This document shows, in pieces, positions 1-8,702 of a stretch of 23,963 nucleotides of DNA; the first letter of the stretch is position 1; each line of letters starts with the position of its first letter. The notes under the pieces were generated by a model, which searched no databases, was not told the origin of the DNA, and saw only the letters and a program-made list of their open reading frames with translations. The position numbers and the translations under genes are program-made. This DNA comes from JAVKLU01 sp031538895. GTDB lineage: Bacteria > Pseudomonadota > Gammaproteobacteria > Burkholderiales > Burkholderiaceae. The stretch is taken from positions 1-23,963 of the forward strand of contig JAVKLU010000073.1 in assembly GCA_031538895.1 (NCBI GenBank), written 5' to 3'.

Positions 1-139
1 ACTTCTATCAATTCATTTTTGCGGCGAATTGCTTTGTTGCGCAGTACGCGAAATCCTCACGTACTGTATGTACGCTCCGGTTTCTGTGTGCTGTGCGCCT
101 CGCACTTCATCCGCACATTCTGTATTTATAGAAGTGCCC
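1..139. repeat. MITE-like repeat, copy 1 (left end cut by window edge)
   Basis: This copy matches 7065-7204 with only two differences: one T fewer in a T-run near position 20, and A for G at about position 72. The outer ends are inverted: ACTTCTAT at 1-8 and ATAGAAGT at 128-135, followed by GCCC and a TA dinucleotide at 140-141. Inside are CAGTACG (42-48) facing CGTACTG (60-66), and GTGCG (93-97) facing CGCAC (101-105) across a 3-nt loop. The first few bases of the element lie outside the window. No real gene is seen in it; the reading frame across it is repeated with the element and resembles no protein I know. A non-autonomous transposable element (MITE) is the best reading; a structured intergenic RNA repeat is the alternative. 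Confidence 0.8.
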
Positions 140-204
140 TAATGTTTTTAAGGGGTGCGAACATGTCCGCAAATACGGGTGCGATGCCCGGCCAAGTGTA
201 GATC

Positions 205-209
205 GAGGA
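205..209 (+). promoter_or_regulatory. Ribosome binding site of the MarC-family gene
   Basis: GAGGA lies 8 nt before the ATG at 218. It decides the start in favour of 218 over the in-frame ATG at 155, whose N-terminal extension would be polar and unlike the family. Confidence 0.7.
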
Positions 210-217
210 CTATTGTG

Positions 218-892
218 ATGAGTACAGAATCATTTTTAATTACCAATTTTCTCTTTATTTTTGCGGCGCTGTTGCCGATCATCAATCCTTTGGGGTTAAT
301 GACTTTTTTCGTCACGATGACGGCCAACAATTCTGAACAGGAAAAATATTTTTTGGCGCGCCGCGCAACTTTGTATTGTTTTTTATTGTTGTTGGGCAGT
401 ATTTATGTCGGCGGGTACGTCCTATCGTTTTTTGGCGTTTCCTTGCCCGTAATTCAGTTAGCCGGTGGTATTTTAATTGCGCTGACGGCATGGCGTATTT
501 TGAATGATGATGTGATTGAACGCCCTGTCGTGATGGCAGATTTAGCACCGTCAGAACATAAAGAATTGCTTAAACAACGCGCCTTCTATCCCTTAACTTT
601 TCCTTTGACTGTGGGGCCTGGTGCCATTTCAGTGGCGATTACTCTGGGCGCAACGCTATCGGGTAAAACCATAGTCGAAAAATTTACTTTATTACCACTG
701 GCAGGAGTGAGCGCCGTAGCACTGTTGAGCGCGATCACTTGGGTCTGTTTGCGTTACGCTGATAAATTGTTGCGAATTTTTAGCAAGACGGCGTCGGTGG
801 TGATTTTGCGCCTCACCGCATTTATTCTGCTGTGCTTAGGGATTCAGATTATTTGGACGGCGTTTATTCGCTTGCTAGAGCCCTTGCTGTAG
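218..892 (+). CDS. MarC family integral membrane protein
   Basis: This is a 224-residue, very hydrophobic protein with about six predicted membrane segments, the usual size and layout of the MarC/UPF0056 family. Family hallmarks are visible: an N-terminal segment carrying INPLG (about residues 24-28) and a central PLTFPLTVGPGAIS stretch (about residues 128-141). It acts in the inner membrane. Despite the name, the link of MarC to multiple antibiotic resistance was not upheld for E. coli MarC, and the substrate of the family is unknown to me. The start at 218 is chosen for its GAGGA and because the protein then begins directly with the first hydrophobic segment. It converges on comEC with only 6 nt between the two stop codons. 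A repeat copy lies 78 bp upstream of the start and may influence its expression. Confidence 0.88.
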   Translation: MSTESFLITNFLFIFAALLPIINPLGLMTFFVTMTANNSEQEKYFLARRATLYCFLLLLGSIYVGGYVLSFFGVSLPVIQLAGGILIALTAWRILNDDVIERPVVMADLAPSEHKELLKQRAFYPLTFPLTVGPGAISVAITLGATLSGKTIVEKFTLLPLAGVSAVALLSAITWVCLRYADKLLRIFSKTASVVILRLTAFILLCLGIQIIWTAFIRLLEPLL

Positions 893-898
893 TTATTT

Positions 899-3586
899 TT
901 AGGGTTGCGAGCTTTCTGTGGGAATCGCGCGCTGCCAATAGCGATGCGCTTGCTCGCGCCAAGACTTGAGGCAGGGCGCGGCGCTACAAGCGCTGTCAAA
1001 GGACAATGCGCCGTGTTGATCAGTGCGCCAAATTTTTGCCCCCGACTCTTGATAGCGAGTTAAAACACTGGGGTGCGGATGTCCGTAGGAGTTGATAAAT
1101 CCTGATTGAATTAAGACTTCTTTGGGTGACGCGGCGGCGATAAGTTCGGCCATGGACGAGGTTTTACTGCCGTGATGCGGCGCTAACAAAACATCTGATT
1201 TGAGCTTATCCAGATTGTTTTCTTTAATGGCGAGATCGGCGAGTAAATAACGCTCACTTGCCTGTTCGTTGTCGCCCATTAAGAGTATGCTTTTTTGGCC
1301 ATTGCTCACCCGCAAGACGCAGCTCCATTCATTGTCTTTTAGTGATTCGTGGGGATATTGTGCGTACACCTCGGCGGCGGGATAAAGGACTTCAAACGAT
1401 ACGTCATCCCAATTCCATTTTTCCCCCGCAACACAGGGCGTAAAACGTGCGCCTTGTGAAGTCGCGTGCGTGATTAAAGGAAGCTGTTCGGGTAAAGAGC
1501 TCATGATCTGTTTGAATGAAACAGTTTGCATGAGTGAGCGCAAACCACCGGTATGGTCTTTATCGTTATGGCTCAGAATTACCGTGTCGAGTTGATTGAT
1601 TCCGGCGCCGTTGAAATAGGGAGTTAACACGCGTTGCGCCGCATCGCTCGTTGGACCATATTGTGGGCCGGTATCGAATAACAATCGATGCTGGGCGGTT
1701 GAAATTAAAACGGCAGTGCCTTGACCGACATCAAATGCTTGAAATTCAAAGTGTGATGATTGCGGCCTAGGCGTGCGATAAAACAAGAGAGGAATTAAGA
1801 CTAAGCAACCCAATCGGCGATAGGCGATCTGGCGCGGGACGACGATGATAAAACCGGTCCAAAATACCCCCCATAACATCCAGGGCCAAGGCAGTTGTGG
1901 CATTTTCCACTGTACCAGTGGCAGGATAGCGACCAGATAAGCAAGAGCGCTATGTAACCAATCCAAGCAAGTGTAGGCAATTTGTAGCAGCCCCGTCATC
2001 GCGGCATTCGGTAAGGTCAAGGCCAAAAGAGATAAAGGCGTAATGACAAAACTCATCAAAGGAATGGCGACCGCGTTAGCCAGTGGACTGACGAGTGAAA
2101 ACTGTCCAAATAAAAAAATGCTGGGCACAATCAGGCCGATGGTCACGGTCCATTGCCAGTGCGCGGCGGTTTTAATTTTGATCCACAGCTTGCGCCACAG
2201 GATATTGTGATCGTCGTTTATGGCTGCGTGAATGGGAGCATGAGTTTGTGCGGCGAGTAGTAACACCGCAACGGCACAAAAAGATAACCAGAACCCCGGC
2301 GCATTCACTGCCCATGGATCAAACATCACAACTACGATTGCCGCCATGTACAAACGATCTAGCCAATTGGCGTGGCGATTGGCTAATGTGCCCATGGCAA
2401 CGCTTGCCAACATGTATAGCGTGCGTTGCGCGGGAATACCGAATCCGGCGATCAGACAATAGGCAAAGGCGCTGAACAAACCCATCCAAATCGCCACCGT
2501 TTGAGCCGGAACCCATAAGCTCAAGGCAAAATAGCGACGTGACCCGCGCCAGTAAATATGGCCATGGATGCGGCGCCACAAGACGCTGCTGAACCATGCC
2601 ATCAGTGCCGCGATCATGGTGATGTGAAGTCCCGAGATCGAAATTAAATGCCCAATTCCAGTTTGTTGAAACAAGGTCCAATCGGCTTGCTCGATATCGT
2701 TTTGCGTACCGATCACTAAGGCCGTAATGATGTTGACTAAAGGGTATTCGGTTTGTGGTAAAGCGGTCTCGATGCGTTCACGCAAGTGTGAGCGAAAGCG
2801 ATCCAGCGCGATGGACAATGTTGTGCGGAGGTCTGCGCTGTGGGTGTCAGGCAGTTGTTTTTCGACTTGCCGTATATAACCGGTCGCGGCAATGCCCCGT
2901 TGGTACAACCAGAGTTCGTAATCAAAACCATAGGGATTTTGATTGCCATAAGCGGGAGTGAGTCTGAGTAAAAAACGCCAGCGATCGCCCGTTTGAAATA
3001 AAGGTTGTTGGGCGCCGTAAGCGGCAAGACGTAATCGAGTCGGGAAGTGCGCCAGTGAAGCGGTCGCGGTATTTTCAGCCGAACTGTCAGCGGTGACGAT
3101 ACCTGAGGGGACAAATTCAAATCGTTGCACGCGCTCATGATTAAAACGCGTGTTGGGATTTTTAGTGACGTTATGGGTGTTCGCCGCATCGTCTTTAGAA
3201 CGAGTGATTTTCGGTTCCTGCACCGACACCAAGCCGTGTATTTGCCCTTCGACAATCACATCACGCGCCAGATGTTCGGCGGGAGTATCGTGCCAAAGAC
3301 TGGCGCTTTGTTGTTGCGCACGCCATGAGGAATAGCTAAACCCTAAACCCAAAGCGCATACCAAAATAATGCTGCCGCGTAAAATTTTGACGCTGAGTCC
3401 GCTGCGGTGTGAAGGCGCGTGTCGCAGCGGAGATTGAAACCTGCGCCAGGGAAGGATAAAAAGCGCAAGCGCAAGCACAAGCACGAGCGCGCTGGTTATG
3501 GCGATGGGCCACAACTGATCGCTCAAGGACGCTTGTTGCTGCACGATTACTGCGCCCGGAATAAAACCAAAGACGAACCAAGACAT
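899..3586 (-). CDS. comEC: DNA internalization-related competence protein ComEC/Rec2
   Basis: This is a large polytopic membrane protein of about 895 residues with the three-part ComEC layout. An N-terminal membrane/DUF4131 region comes first, then the multi-spanning competence domain with the typical HLISISGLHIT stretch, then a C-terminal metallo-beta-lactamase-like domain. That domain carries SHNDKDHTGG (about residue 674) and APHHGSKTSS, the metal-binding and HHGS motifs of the family. ComEC forms the inner-membrane channel for incoming single-stranded DNA in natural transformation, and the hydrolase-like domain may degrade the other strand. The open frame extends to 3724, but that would overlap yceD; the ATG at 3586 opens just before the first membrane segment and is preferred. 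A TTG eight codons earlier is possible. No good Shine-Dalgarno is seen. It lies 44 nt downstream of yceD and is probably co-transcribed with it. Confidence 0.93.
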   Translation of the reverse strand: MSWFVFGFIPGAVIVQQQASLSDQLWPIAITSALVLVLALALFILPWRRFQSPLRHAPSHRSGLSVKILRGSIILVCALGLGFSYSSWRAQQQSASLWHDTPAEHLARDVIVEGQIHGLVSVQEPKITRSKDDAANTHNVTKNPNTRFNHERVQRFEFVPSGIVTADSSAENTATASLAHFPTRLRLAAYGAQQPLFQTGDRWRFLLRLTPAYGNQNPYGFDYELWLYQRGIAATGYIRQVEKQLPDTHSADLRTTLSIALDRFRSHLRERIETALPQTEYPLVNIITALVIGTQNDIEQADWTLFQQTGIGHLISISGLHITMIAALMAWFSSVLWRRIHGHIYWRGSRRYFALSLWVPAQTVAIWMGLFSAFAYCLIAGFGIPAQRTLYMLASVAMGTLANRHANWLDRLYMAAIVVVMFDPWAVNAPGFWLSFCAVAVLLLAAQTHAPIHAAINDDHNILWRKLWIKIKTAAHWQWTVTIGLIVPSIFLFGQFSLVSPLANAVAIPLMSFVITPLSLLALTLPNAAMTGLLQIAYTCLDWLHSALAYLVAILPLVQWKMPQLPWPWMLWGVFWTGFIIVVPRQIAYRRLGCLVLIPLLFYRTPRPQSSHFEFQAFDVGQGTAVLISTAQHRLLFDTGPQYGPTSDAAQRVLTPYFNGAGINQLDTVILSHNDKDHTGGLRSLMQTVSFKQIMSSLPEQLPLITHATSQGARFTPCVAGEKWNWDDVSFEVLYPAAEVYAQYPHESLKDNEWSCVLRVSNGQKSILLMGDNEQASERYLLADLAIKENNLDKLKSDVLLAPHHGSKTSSMAELIAAASPKEVLIQSGFINSYGHPHPSVLTRYQESGAKIWRTDQHGALSFDSACSAAPCLKSWREQAHRYWQRAIPTESSQP

Positions 3587-3630
3587 GAGGTGTAAAAGCG
3601 AACGAATCAACCCATCAATTAGGGTGGAAG

Positions 3631-4200
3631 TTAATTTTTCTTCAACAGTTTTTTGAGTTCGGCAAAGGGGCGATGTGTTTCTTCCATGCTTGCGCTCGCT
3701 AAAATATTTTTGGTTCGTGCGCATTGCGCATGGCGTTGCTTATCAGGCCAATTGAGCAGCACCTCGTCCTCAATGAGTGCGGCTAAATCGATGCAATCGG
3801 AGGTTTTATCATCCATCAATCCAATGTCAGAGGTAATGACTTCTAATTTTTCCTCGTCTTCAATCCCGCTGTCCTCCAGTGCTTGCGCACGCGCAGCATC
3901 GCGACACCACAGCAAGCGCGATGCGAGTTGTACATTGTGTCGAAGCGCTTGACGACATTCGATACAGGTTAAGTGAAAGTATCCACTGATGCTTAAGCTC
4001 AGTAGCGCTGACCCACGTTGATGAGGCGCAATCGTGCATTGCCAATCGAGTTCGCCCACTTCATCAATTGTTTCAGAGGCAATTCGTGAAAAGCGCGTGA
4101 TCGCTTCGCTGCCCTCAAATTGCGTCATGTTGCGGGTTAATGCGCGAACCGGATTTAATAATAAAGACGTGCGATCAAATAAAAGGGTATCAAGATTCAT
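3631..4200 (-). CDS. yceD: YceD family protein (DUF177), large-ribosomal-RNA accumulation factor
   Basis: The 189-residue product has the DUF177/YceD pattern. A central strand region contains CIECRQALRHNVQL with a CxxC-like pair, an acidic linker follows, then DLAALIEDEVLLNWPDKQRHAQC, the conserved D...l.EDe.lL..P...H motif. Members of the family are linked to 23S rRNA accumulation and usually sit directly before rpmF (ribosomal protein L32). Here no rpmF follows: comEC comes next and polA precedes. A zinc-binding role for the cysteines is not established by the sequence. The start at 4200 gives the family-like N-terminus; a TTG at 4260 just after the polA stop would add 20 hydrophobic residues and is less likely. 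The gap to polA is 60 nt, so co-transcription is plausible. Confidence 0.85.
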   Translation of the reverse strand: MNLDTLLFDRTSLLLNPVRALTRNMTQFEGSEAITRFSRIASETIDEVGELDWQCTIAPHQRGSALLSLSISGYFHLTCIECRQALRHNVQLASRLLWCRDAARAQALEDSGIEDEEKLEVITSDIGLMDDKTSDCIDLAALIEDEVLLNWPDKQRHAQCARTKNILASASMEETHRPFAELKKLLKKN

Positions 4201-4260
4201 AGGGTAGTGATAAAGGGCAGTCGTAAAAATAAAGTTCAAAATGTTCAGTGACAAACCCAA

Positions 4261-7038
4261 TCAATGAGCTTGATCCCAGTTCGGGCCGACACCGACTTGG
4301 GCTAACAAGGGCACGCTTAATTGCGCGACTTGCGCCATCAAACGGGGTATTTGTTCGCGCATCAATTCAACTTCCGCGTCAGGAACTTCGAGCACCAATT
4401 CATCATGAACTTGCATGATTAAACGGCTGCGGACTTGTTCGGTACGCAACCAGTCATCGGTCGCAATCATGGCTAATTTGATTAAATCAGCGGCGCTGCC
4501 TTGCATCGGTGCGTTAATCGCGGCGCGCTCGGCGCCTTGACGCCGCCCCACATTACTGCTGGCAATATCGCGCAACCATAAACGGCGTCCAAAAATCGTT
4601 TCGACATAACCTTGCGCTCTTGCCAGTAGTCGCATGCGTTCCATATAAGCCGCAACGCCTGGGTAGCGCGTGAAGTATTGGTTGATGTAATGTGCCGCCG
4701 CGCTGCGTTCAATGCCTAAATTGGCCGCTAGGCCAAACGCGCTCATTCCGTAAATTAAACCGAAGTTAATCATTTTGGCGGTGCGCCGCTGATCAGTGCT
4801 GACCTCAGGAAGCGCGACTTGAAAAATTTCTGCCGCAGTGGCCTGATGAATATCGCGCCCTTCGTTAAATGCCTTGACCAATTGCGTGTCGCCCGATAAA
4901 TGCGCCATGATGCGTAATTCAATTTGCGAATAATCCGCCGACATAATTTGCGCCCCTTCTGGCGCAATAAATGCCGCGCGAATTTGCCGACCTTCAGCGG
5001 TGCGAATGGGGATGTTTTGTAAATTGGGATCGTTCGACGCCAAGCGCCCTGTGACCGCAACTGTTTGCGCATAGTGTGTGTGCACGCGTCCGCTGTGTGG
5101 ATCGATGTCGCGCGGCAGTTTGTCGGTGTAAGTGGATTTTAATTTGGCGACACTGCGATAGTCCAAGATACAACGTGCGAGGGGGTAGTTTTGCGCCAAT
5201 TTTTCTAAGACTGCTTCGTCAGTTGAAGGCGCGCCCCCTGCTGTTTTTTTTTCGATGGGCAAACCTTGTTGCACAAACAGGATTTCAGCCAGTTGCTTCG
5301 GCGAATTTAAATTGAAGGCTTGGCCGGCCAAACCGTGCGCTTCTATTTCCAGGGCATTCATTTTTTGCCCCAGTGAATGCGACTGTTGCACTAATAAATT
5401 TTTGTCGATCAATACGCCGGTGCGTTCCATGCGTAAAAGCACGGGGATTAGAGGCATCTCAATACTGCGATAGACCGAGTTCAGCTCCGCATGAGTTGAT
5501 AATTGTTGCGCAAAATAATGGTACAAGCGCAAAGTAATGTCGGCGTCTTCCGCCGCATACAAGAAGGCTTTGGCAATCGGCACGTCGGCAAAAGAAATCT
5601 GCGCCGCACCTTTGCCGCATAAAGACTCGTAGGTAATCGTATCGATGCGCAAATAACGTTTGGCCAAATCGTCCATGTTATGGCGCGCATCCGAAGCGAG
5701 AATGTAGCTTTGCAATTGCGTGTCCTCAGAGATCCCCTCCAAAGTAATGCCGTGATTAGCGAGCACATGCGCGTCATAGCGTAAATTTTGCCCGACTTTT
5801 TTAGCCTGCTCTGATGTTAGCCAAGCATTCAAGCGCGCCAGAACCTGATCAAGAGGCAATTGCGTGGGGCTGGTTAAATCGCGATGTTGCAAGGGAATGT
5901 AATACGCGACTCCTGGCTGTAGACAAAAAGACATTCCGACCAACTGCGCGGTGCGCGTGTCCAGTCCCGTTGTTTCGGTATCAAATGCGACGACCATGTT
6001 GGACAATTGTGCGGCGTCTAGTTCGGTCAATAAGGCATCAAATGCGGGCCAAGTATCGATACAGACATACGCCGAAGTGTTGCTGTGAGTGAATTCGTTT
6101 GTTTCGTTTGTTGCGTTTGTTGCACTAGGGACGGCGGATTGAACAGAACTTGAACGGGCCTTGGGTGTTTTGTCAGGCAAAGATTCGCCCAGTTCACGCA
6201 GCCAGGTTTTAAAGCCTAATTCGCGGTAGTAATTTTTGAGCAAAGCTTCATCGGCCTCAATAAAGTGTAAGGCCTCGATTTCGTCCGCACCGGCCAAATC
6301 GCAGTCGCAGCGCACTGTCACCAGATTGCGCGCAGTCGGCAGCCATGCCAGTGCCGACTGTAAATTTTTGCCCACGACACCACTGATTTCACTGGCATGT
6401 GCGATCACGCCATCGAGGGAGTCAAATTGAGCGAGCCATTTCACGGCGGTTTTGGGGCCGCATTTTTCCACGCCGGGAACATTGTCTACGGTGTCGCCGA
6501 CCAATGACAAATAATCAACAATGCGATTGGGGGGCACGCCAAATTTTGCGACGACAGCGGCCTCGTCAAGCAATTCATTGCTCATGGTATTGATCAAATG
6601 AATTTGTGAATTAACCAGTTGCGCCAAATCCTTATCGCCCGTCGAAATCAAACAGCTGCGATCTGATTGTCCGGTGTAGCGTTTGGCTAAAGTGCCGATT
6701 GCATCGTCGGCTTCGATTCCTGGAATGGACAGTAAAGGCCAGCCCAGCGCGCGCGTGAATAAATGAATCCAATCAATTTGCGCGCGCAAGTCGTCTGGCA
6801 TGGAAGGACGATTGGCTTTGTATTGATCGTATATGTCATCGCGAAAAGTTTTTCCTGGCGCATCAAACACACAAGCTGCGTGGGTGCTGGGGAAGTCATT
6901 ACGCAATTTTTTAAGCATCGCGACAACGCCGTGAATCGCGCCGGTGGGGATGCCCTCGGGCGAGCGCAAATCGGGCAGGGCGTAAAACGCACGGTATAGA
7001 TAGCTAGAGCCATCGACCAAAAGTAAACGAGAAGTCAT
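4261..7038 (-). CDS. polA: DNA polymerase I
   Basis: The 925-residue protein is full length (E. coli PolA is 928). It has an N-terminal 5'-nuclease domain (about residues 1-290), a 3'-5' proofreading exonuclease (about 330-510) and the family A polymerase domain. The proofreading residues look intact: FDTETTGLD (D and E near 351-353), GQNLRYDAH and YAAEDAD. Polymerase motif A is DYSQIELR (near 699), motif B is RRTAKMINFGLIYG, and motif C is QVHDELV (near 876). It fills gaps after Okazaki primer removal and in excision repair. The ATG at 7038 starts the usual N-terminus with the metal-binding D of LLVDGSSYLYRAF. No clear ribosome binding site precedes it. A full MITE-like repeat ends about 20 bp upstream of the start codon. 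Confidence 0.98.
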   Translation of the reverse strand: MTSRLLLVDGSSYLYRAFYALPDLRSPEGIPTGAIHGVVAMLKKLRNDFPSTHAACVFDAPGKTFRDDIYDQYKANRPSMPDDLRAQIDWIHLFTRALGWPLLSIPGIEADDAIGTLAKRYTGQSDRSCLISTGDKDLAQLVNSQIHLINTMSNELLDEAAVVAKFGVPPNRIVDYLSLVGDTVDNVPGVEKCGPKTAVKWLAQFDSLDGVIAHASEISGVVGKNLQSALAWLPTARNLVTVRCDCDLAGADEIEALHFIEADEALLKNYYRELGFKTWLRELGESLPDKTPKARSSSVQSAVPSATNATNETNEFTHSNTSAYVCIDTWPAFDALLTELDAAQLSNMVVAFDTETTGLDTRTAQLVGMSFCLQPGVAYYIPLQHRDLTSPTQLPLDQVLARLNAWLTSEQAKKVGQNLRYDAHVLANHGITLEGISEDTQLQSYILASDARHNMDDLAKRYLRIDTITYESLCGKGAAQISFADVPIAKAFLYAAEDADITLRLYHYFAQQLSTHAELNSVYRSIEMPLIPVLLRMERTGVLIDKNLLVQQSHSLGQKMNALEIEAHGLAGQAFNLNSPKQLAEILFVQQGLPIEKKTAGGAPSTDEAVLEKLAQNYPLARCILDYRSVAKLKSTYTDKLPRDIDPHSGRVHTHYAQTVAVTGRLASNDPNLQNIPIRTAEGRQIRAAFIAPEGAQIMSADYSQIELRIMAHLSGDTQLVKAFNEGRDIHQATAAEIFQVALPEVSTDQRRTAKMINFGLIYGMSAFGLAANLGIERSAAAHYINQYFTRYPGVAAYMERMRLLARAQGYVETIFGRRLWLRDIASSNVGRRQGAERAAINAPMQGSAADLIKLAMIATDDWLRTEQVRSRLIMQVHDELVLEVPDAEVELMREQIPRLMAQVAQLSVPLLAQVGVGPNWDQAH

Positions 7039-7058
7039 AACAGAGTTTTATAAAAATA

Positions 7059-7204
7059 GGGGGAACTTCTATCAATTCATTTTTTGCGGCGAATTGCTTT
7101 GTTGCGCAGTACGCGAAATCCTCACGTACTGTATGTGCGCTCCGGTTTCTGTGTGCTGTGCGCCTCGCACTTCATCCGCACATTCTGTATTTATAGAAGT
7201 GCCC
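7059..7204. repeat. MITE-like repeat, copy 2 (complete, about 146 bp)
   Basis: This complete copy begins GGGGGAACTTCTAT and ends ATAGAAGTGCCC, so its ends are imperfect inverted repeats. A TA dinucleotide lies on each side (7057-7058 and 7205-7206), as would be left by a TA-targeting element. It carries the same internal inverted repeats as copy 1 and differs from it at two positions over about 139 bp. It occupies nearly the whole interval between the DUF2721 gene stop (7211-7213) and the polA start (7038). No transposase is present, so any mobility would depend on one supplied elsewhere. Confidence 0.85.
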
Positions 7205-7210
7205 TAGGGG

Positions 7211-7648
7211 TTATCCACGCCAACGAATCGAATACGAGGCGACGAGGACTTCGGCCAGTAATACGATGAGCGCGGCGATAAAGCTGGCGATGCCGCTGAT
7301 AAAGGTGGTACGCACAATCCGCGAGAATTCGATATTGGCGGATCCCGTTTCAGCAAAAAATAATTCCAAAATGGTGACGCCGATCATCAGGGCGCATAAC
7401 ACCAAAAAAATCATCGAAGCGTTGATACAGCGGCCGCGAATCATGATGTGGCGCGTTTCAGTTTGATAGACCGCGCGTGTAGATGCAGGCAGATCATTCT
7501 GCGACAGCTTCGCTTGCAGCACGCGCGAGCGATCGACCACCCGTGCCAAGCGTTGCGTCAAAGCGCTGATTAAAGCAGCCACTGCGGTCAGCAAAAAAAC
7601 CGGTGCGATGGAGAGTTGAATGGCGAGACTTAAAGAGGCGTTATCCAT
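7211..7648 (-). CDS. DUF2721 family membrane protein
   Basis: The 145-residue protein matches the DUF2721 pattern: an N-terminal membrane segment with IQLSIAPVFLLTAVAALISAL, then LTQRLARVVDRSR leading into a charged, probably cytoplasmic helix, then IMIRGRCIN and two further membrane segments. The family has no established function that I know of. The ATG at 7648 gives the family-like start; no Shine-Dalgarno is visible before it. The stop codon abuts the right flank of repeat copy 2, so transcripts running on into polA would carry the repeat in their leader. Confidence 0.82.
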   Translation of the reverse strand: MDNASLSLAIQLSIAPVFLLTAVAALISALTQRLARVVDRSRVLQAKLSQNDLPASTRAVYQTETRHIMIRGRCINASMIFLVLCALMIGVTILELFFAETGSANIEFSRIVRTTFISGIASFIAALIVLLAEVLVASYSIRWRG

Positions 7649-7736
7649 AAGAAGTGTTATCCATATTGCGAGTGATTAAAAATCTAAAATGACTATCGAC
7701 CCTAATCAGAAGCTAAGCCCTATTGTCCTATTACCC

Positions 7737-8702
7737 TTAGCCTCTAGGATGATGTTGTTTGTGCAGCGTTTGTAATCGCGCACGTGCGACATGAGTATAA
7801 ATTTGTGTGGTGCTAATGTCTGCGTGCCCCAACAGCAGTTGCACTGCGCGTAAATCTGCACCGTGGTTGAGTAAGTGTGTTGCAAAGGCGTGGCGCAAAG
7901 TATGTGGCGATAAGGGGTTAGTAATCTGCGCGATTAGTGCATATTTTTTGATAATTTTCCAAAAACCTTGGCGCGTCATCGCACTGCCCCTTTCGGTGAC
8001 GAACACGGCTTCGCTGGCACGACGATTCAGTATTGCTGGCCGCGCCTCTGCTAAATAACGAGTCATCCAGTCGTAGGCAATTTCGCCAAAGGGAACAATG
8101 CGCGATTTATCGCCTTTGCCGTGAATCAACAGCGCGCCATCGTTTAAATGAACTTCAAACATTTTCAAGTCGACCAATTCGCTGACGCGCAAACCGCTGG
8201 CATACATCAATTCAAGCATGGTGCGATCACGCAATCCGCGAGCTTGCGTGATATCAGGTGCGTTTAATAATTGTTCGACCTCATGTTCGCTCAAGCTGTG
8301 CGGCAAACGTCGCGGCGTTCGCATCGCGCGCATATGCGTGCTTGGATTGTAGGCCGATGTGGTGGTGTTTTGCACCCATTGATAAAAGCGTTTAAATGTT
8401 GATAGGCGGCGGTTGGATGAGGTACTGCTATCGCCTTTGATTTGACAAAACGCCAGATAGTTTTGCAAGGTATCAGTATCGATAGTGCGTAAATCTTTTT
8501 CAGTCAGCGCGTTTGTGTCGTCTACGGTGTGGCACCAAAGCGCCAGTTGTTGCAAGTCGCGTTTGTAGGCTTCTAAAGTATTTTTGCTTAAGCCATCGGC
8601 GAGCCAAATCGCATCGCAAAAATTATCGATGTTGGTGTGATCACGCAACAGCGCCGCTTTTGAATCGGGCGAGAGTTCGAAGTGTTCAGGACGTTTAGTC
8701 AT
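7737..8702 (-). CDS. xerD: Site-specific tyrosine recombinase XerD
   Basis: The 321-residue protein has the SAM-like core-binding domain (about residues 22-113) and the tyrosine recombinase catalytic domain. All catalytic residues are visible: R172 in SGLRVSEL, K196 in GKGDKSR, H267 and R270 in HTLRHAFATHLL, H293 in LLGHADISTTQ and Y302 in IYTHV. The C-terminal end LHKQHHPRG resembles E. coli XerD closely and argues for XerD over XerC. With XerC it resolves chromosome dimers at dif under FtsK control. It has about 20 extra N-terminal residues compared with E. coli XerD. The ATG at 8702 overlaps the ogt stop by 8 nt (ATGACTAA), so translation is probably coupled; a later start cannot be excluded. 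Confidence 0.96.
   Translation of the reverse strand: MTKRPEHFELSPDSKAALLRDHTNIDNFCDAIWLADGLSKNTLEAYKRDLQQLALWCHTVDDTNALTEKDLRTIDTDTLQNYLAFCQIKGDSSTSSNRRLSTFKRFYQWVQNTTTSAYNPSTHMRAMRTPRRLPHSLSEHEVEQLLNAPDITQARGLRDRTMLELMYASGLRVSELVDLKMFEVHLNDGALLIHGKGDKSRIVPFGEIAYDWMTRYLAEARPAILNRRASEAVFVTERGSAMTRQGFWKIIKKYALIAQITNPLSPHTLRHAFATHLLNHGADLRAVQLLLGHADISTTQIYTHVARARLQTLHKQHHPRG

Noticed and set aside
19..201. Open frame of 60 codons across repeat copy 1 (and its twin at 7084-7269)
   Set aside because: It is identical because the DNA repeat is identical; it runs out of the element into unrelated sequence, shows no domain and has no ribosome binding site.
3587..3724. N-terminal extension of ComEC up to an ATG at 3724
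   Set aside because: It would overlap yceD by 94 bp and add 46 polar residues not expected before the first membrane segment.
1..7206. Composite transposon formed by the two direct repeat copies
   Set aside because: The DNA between them is ordinary core genes (comEC, polA) and no transposase is present; two separate insertions explain it better.
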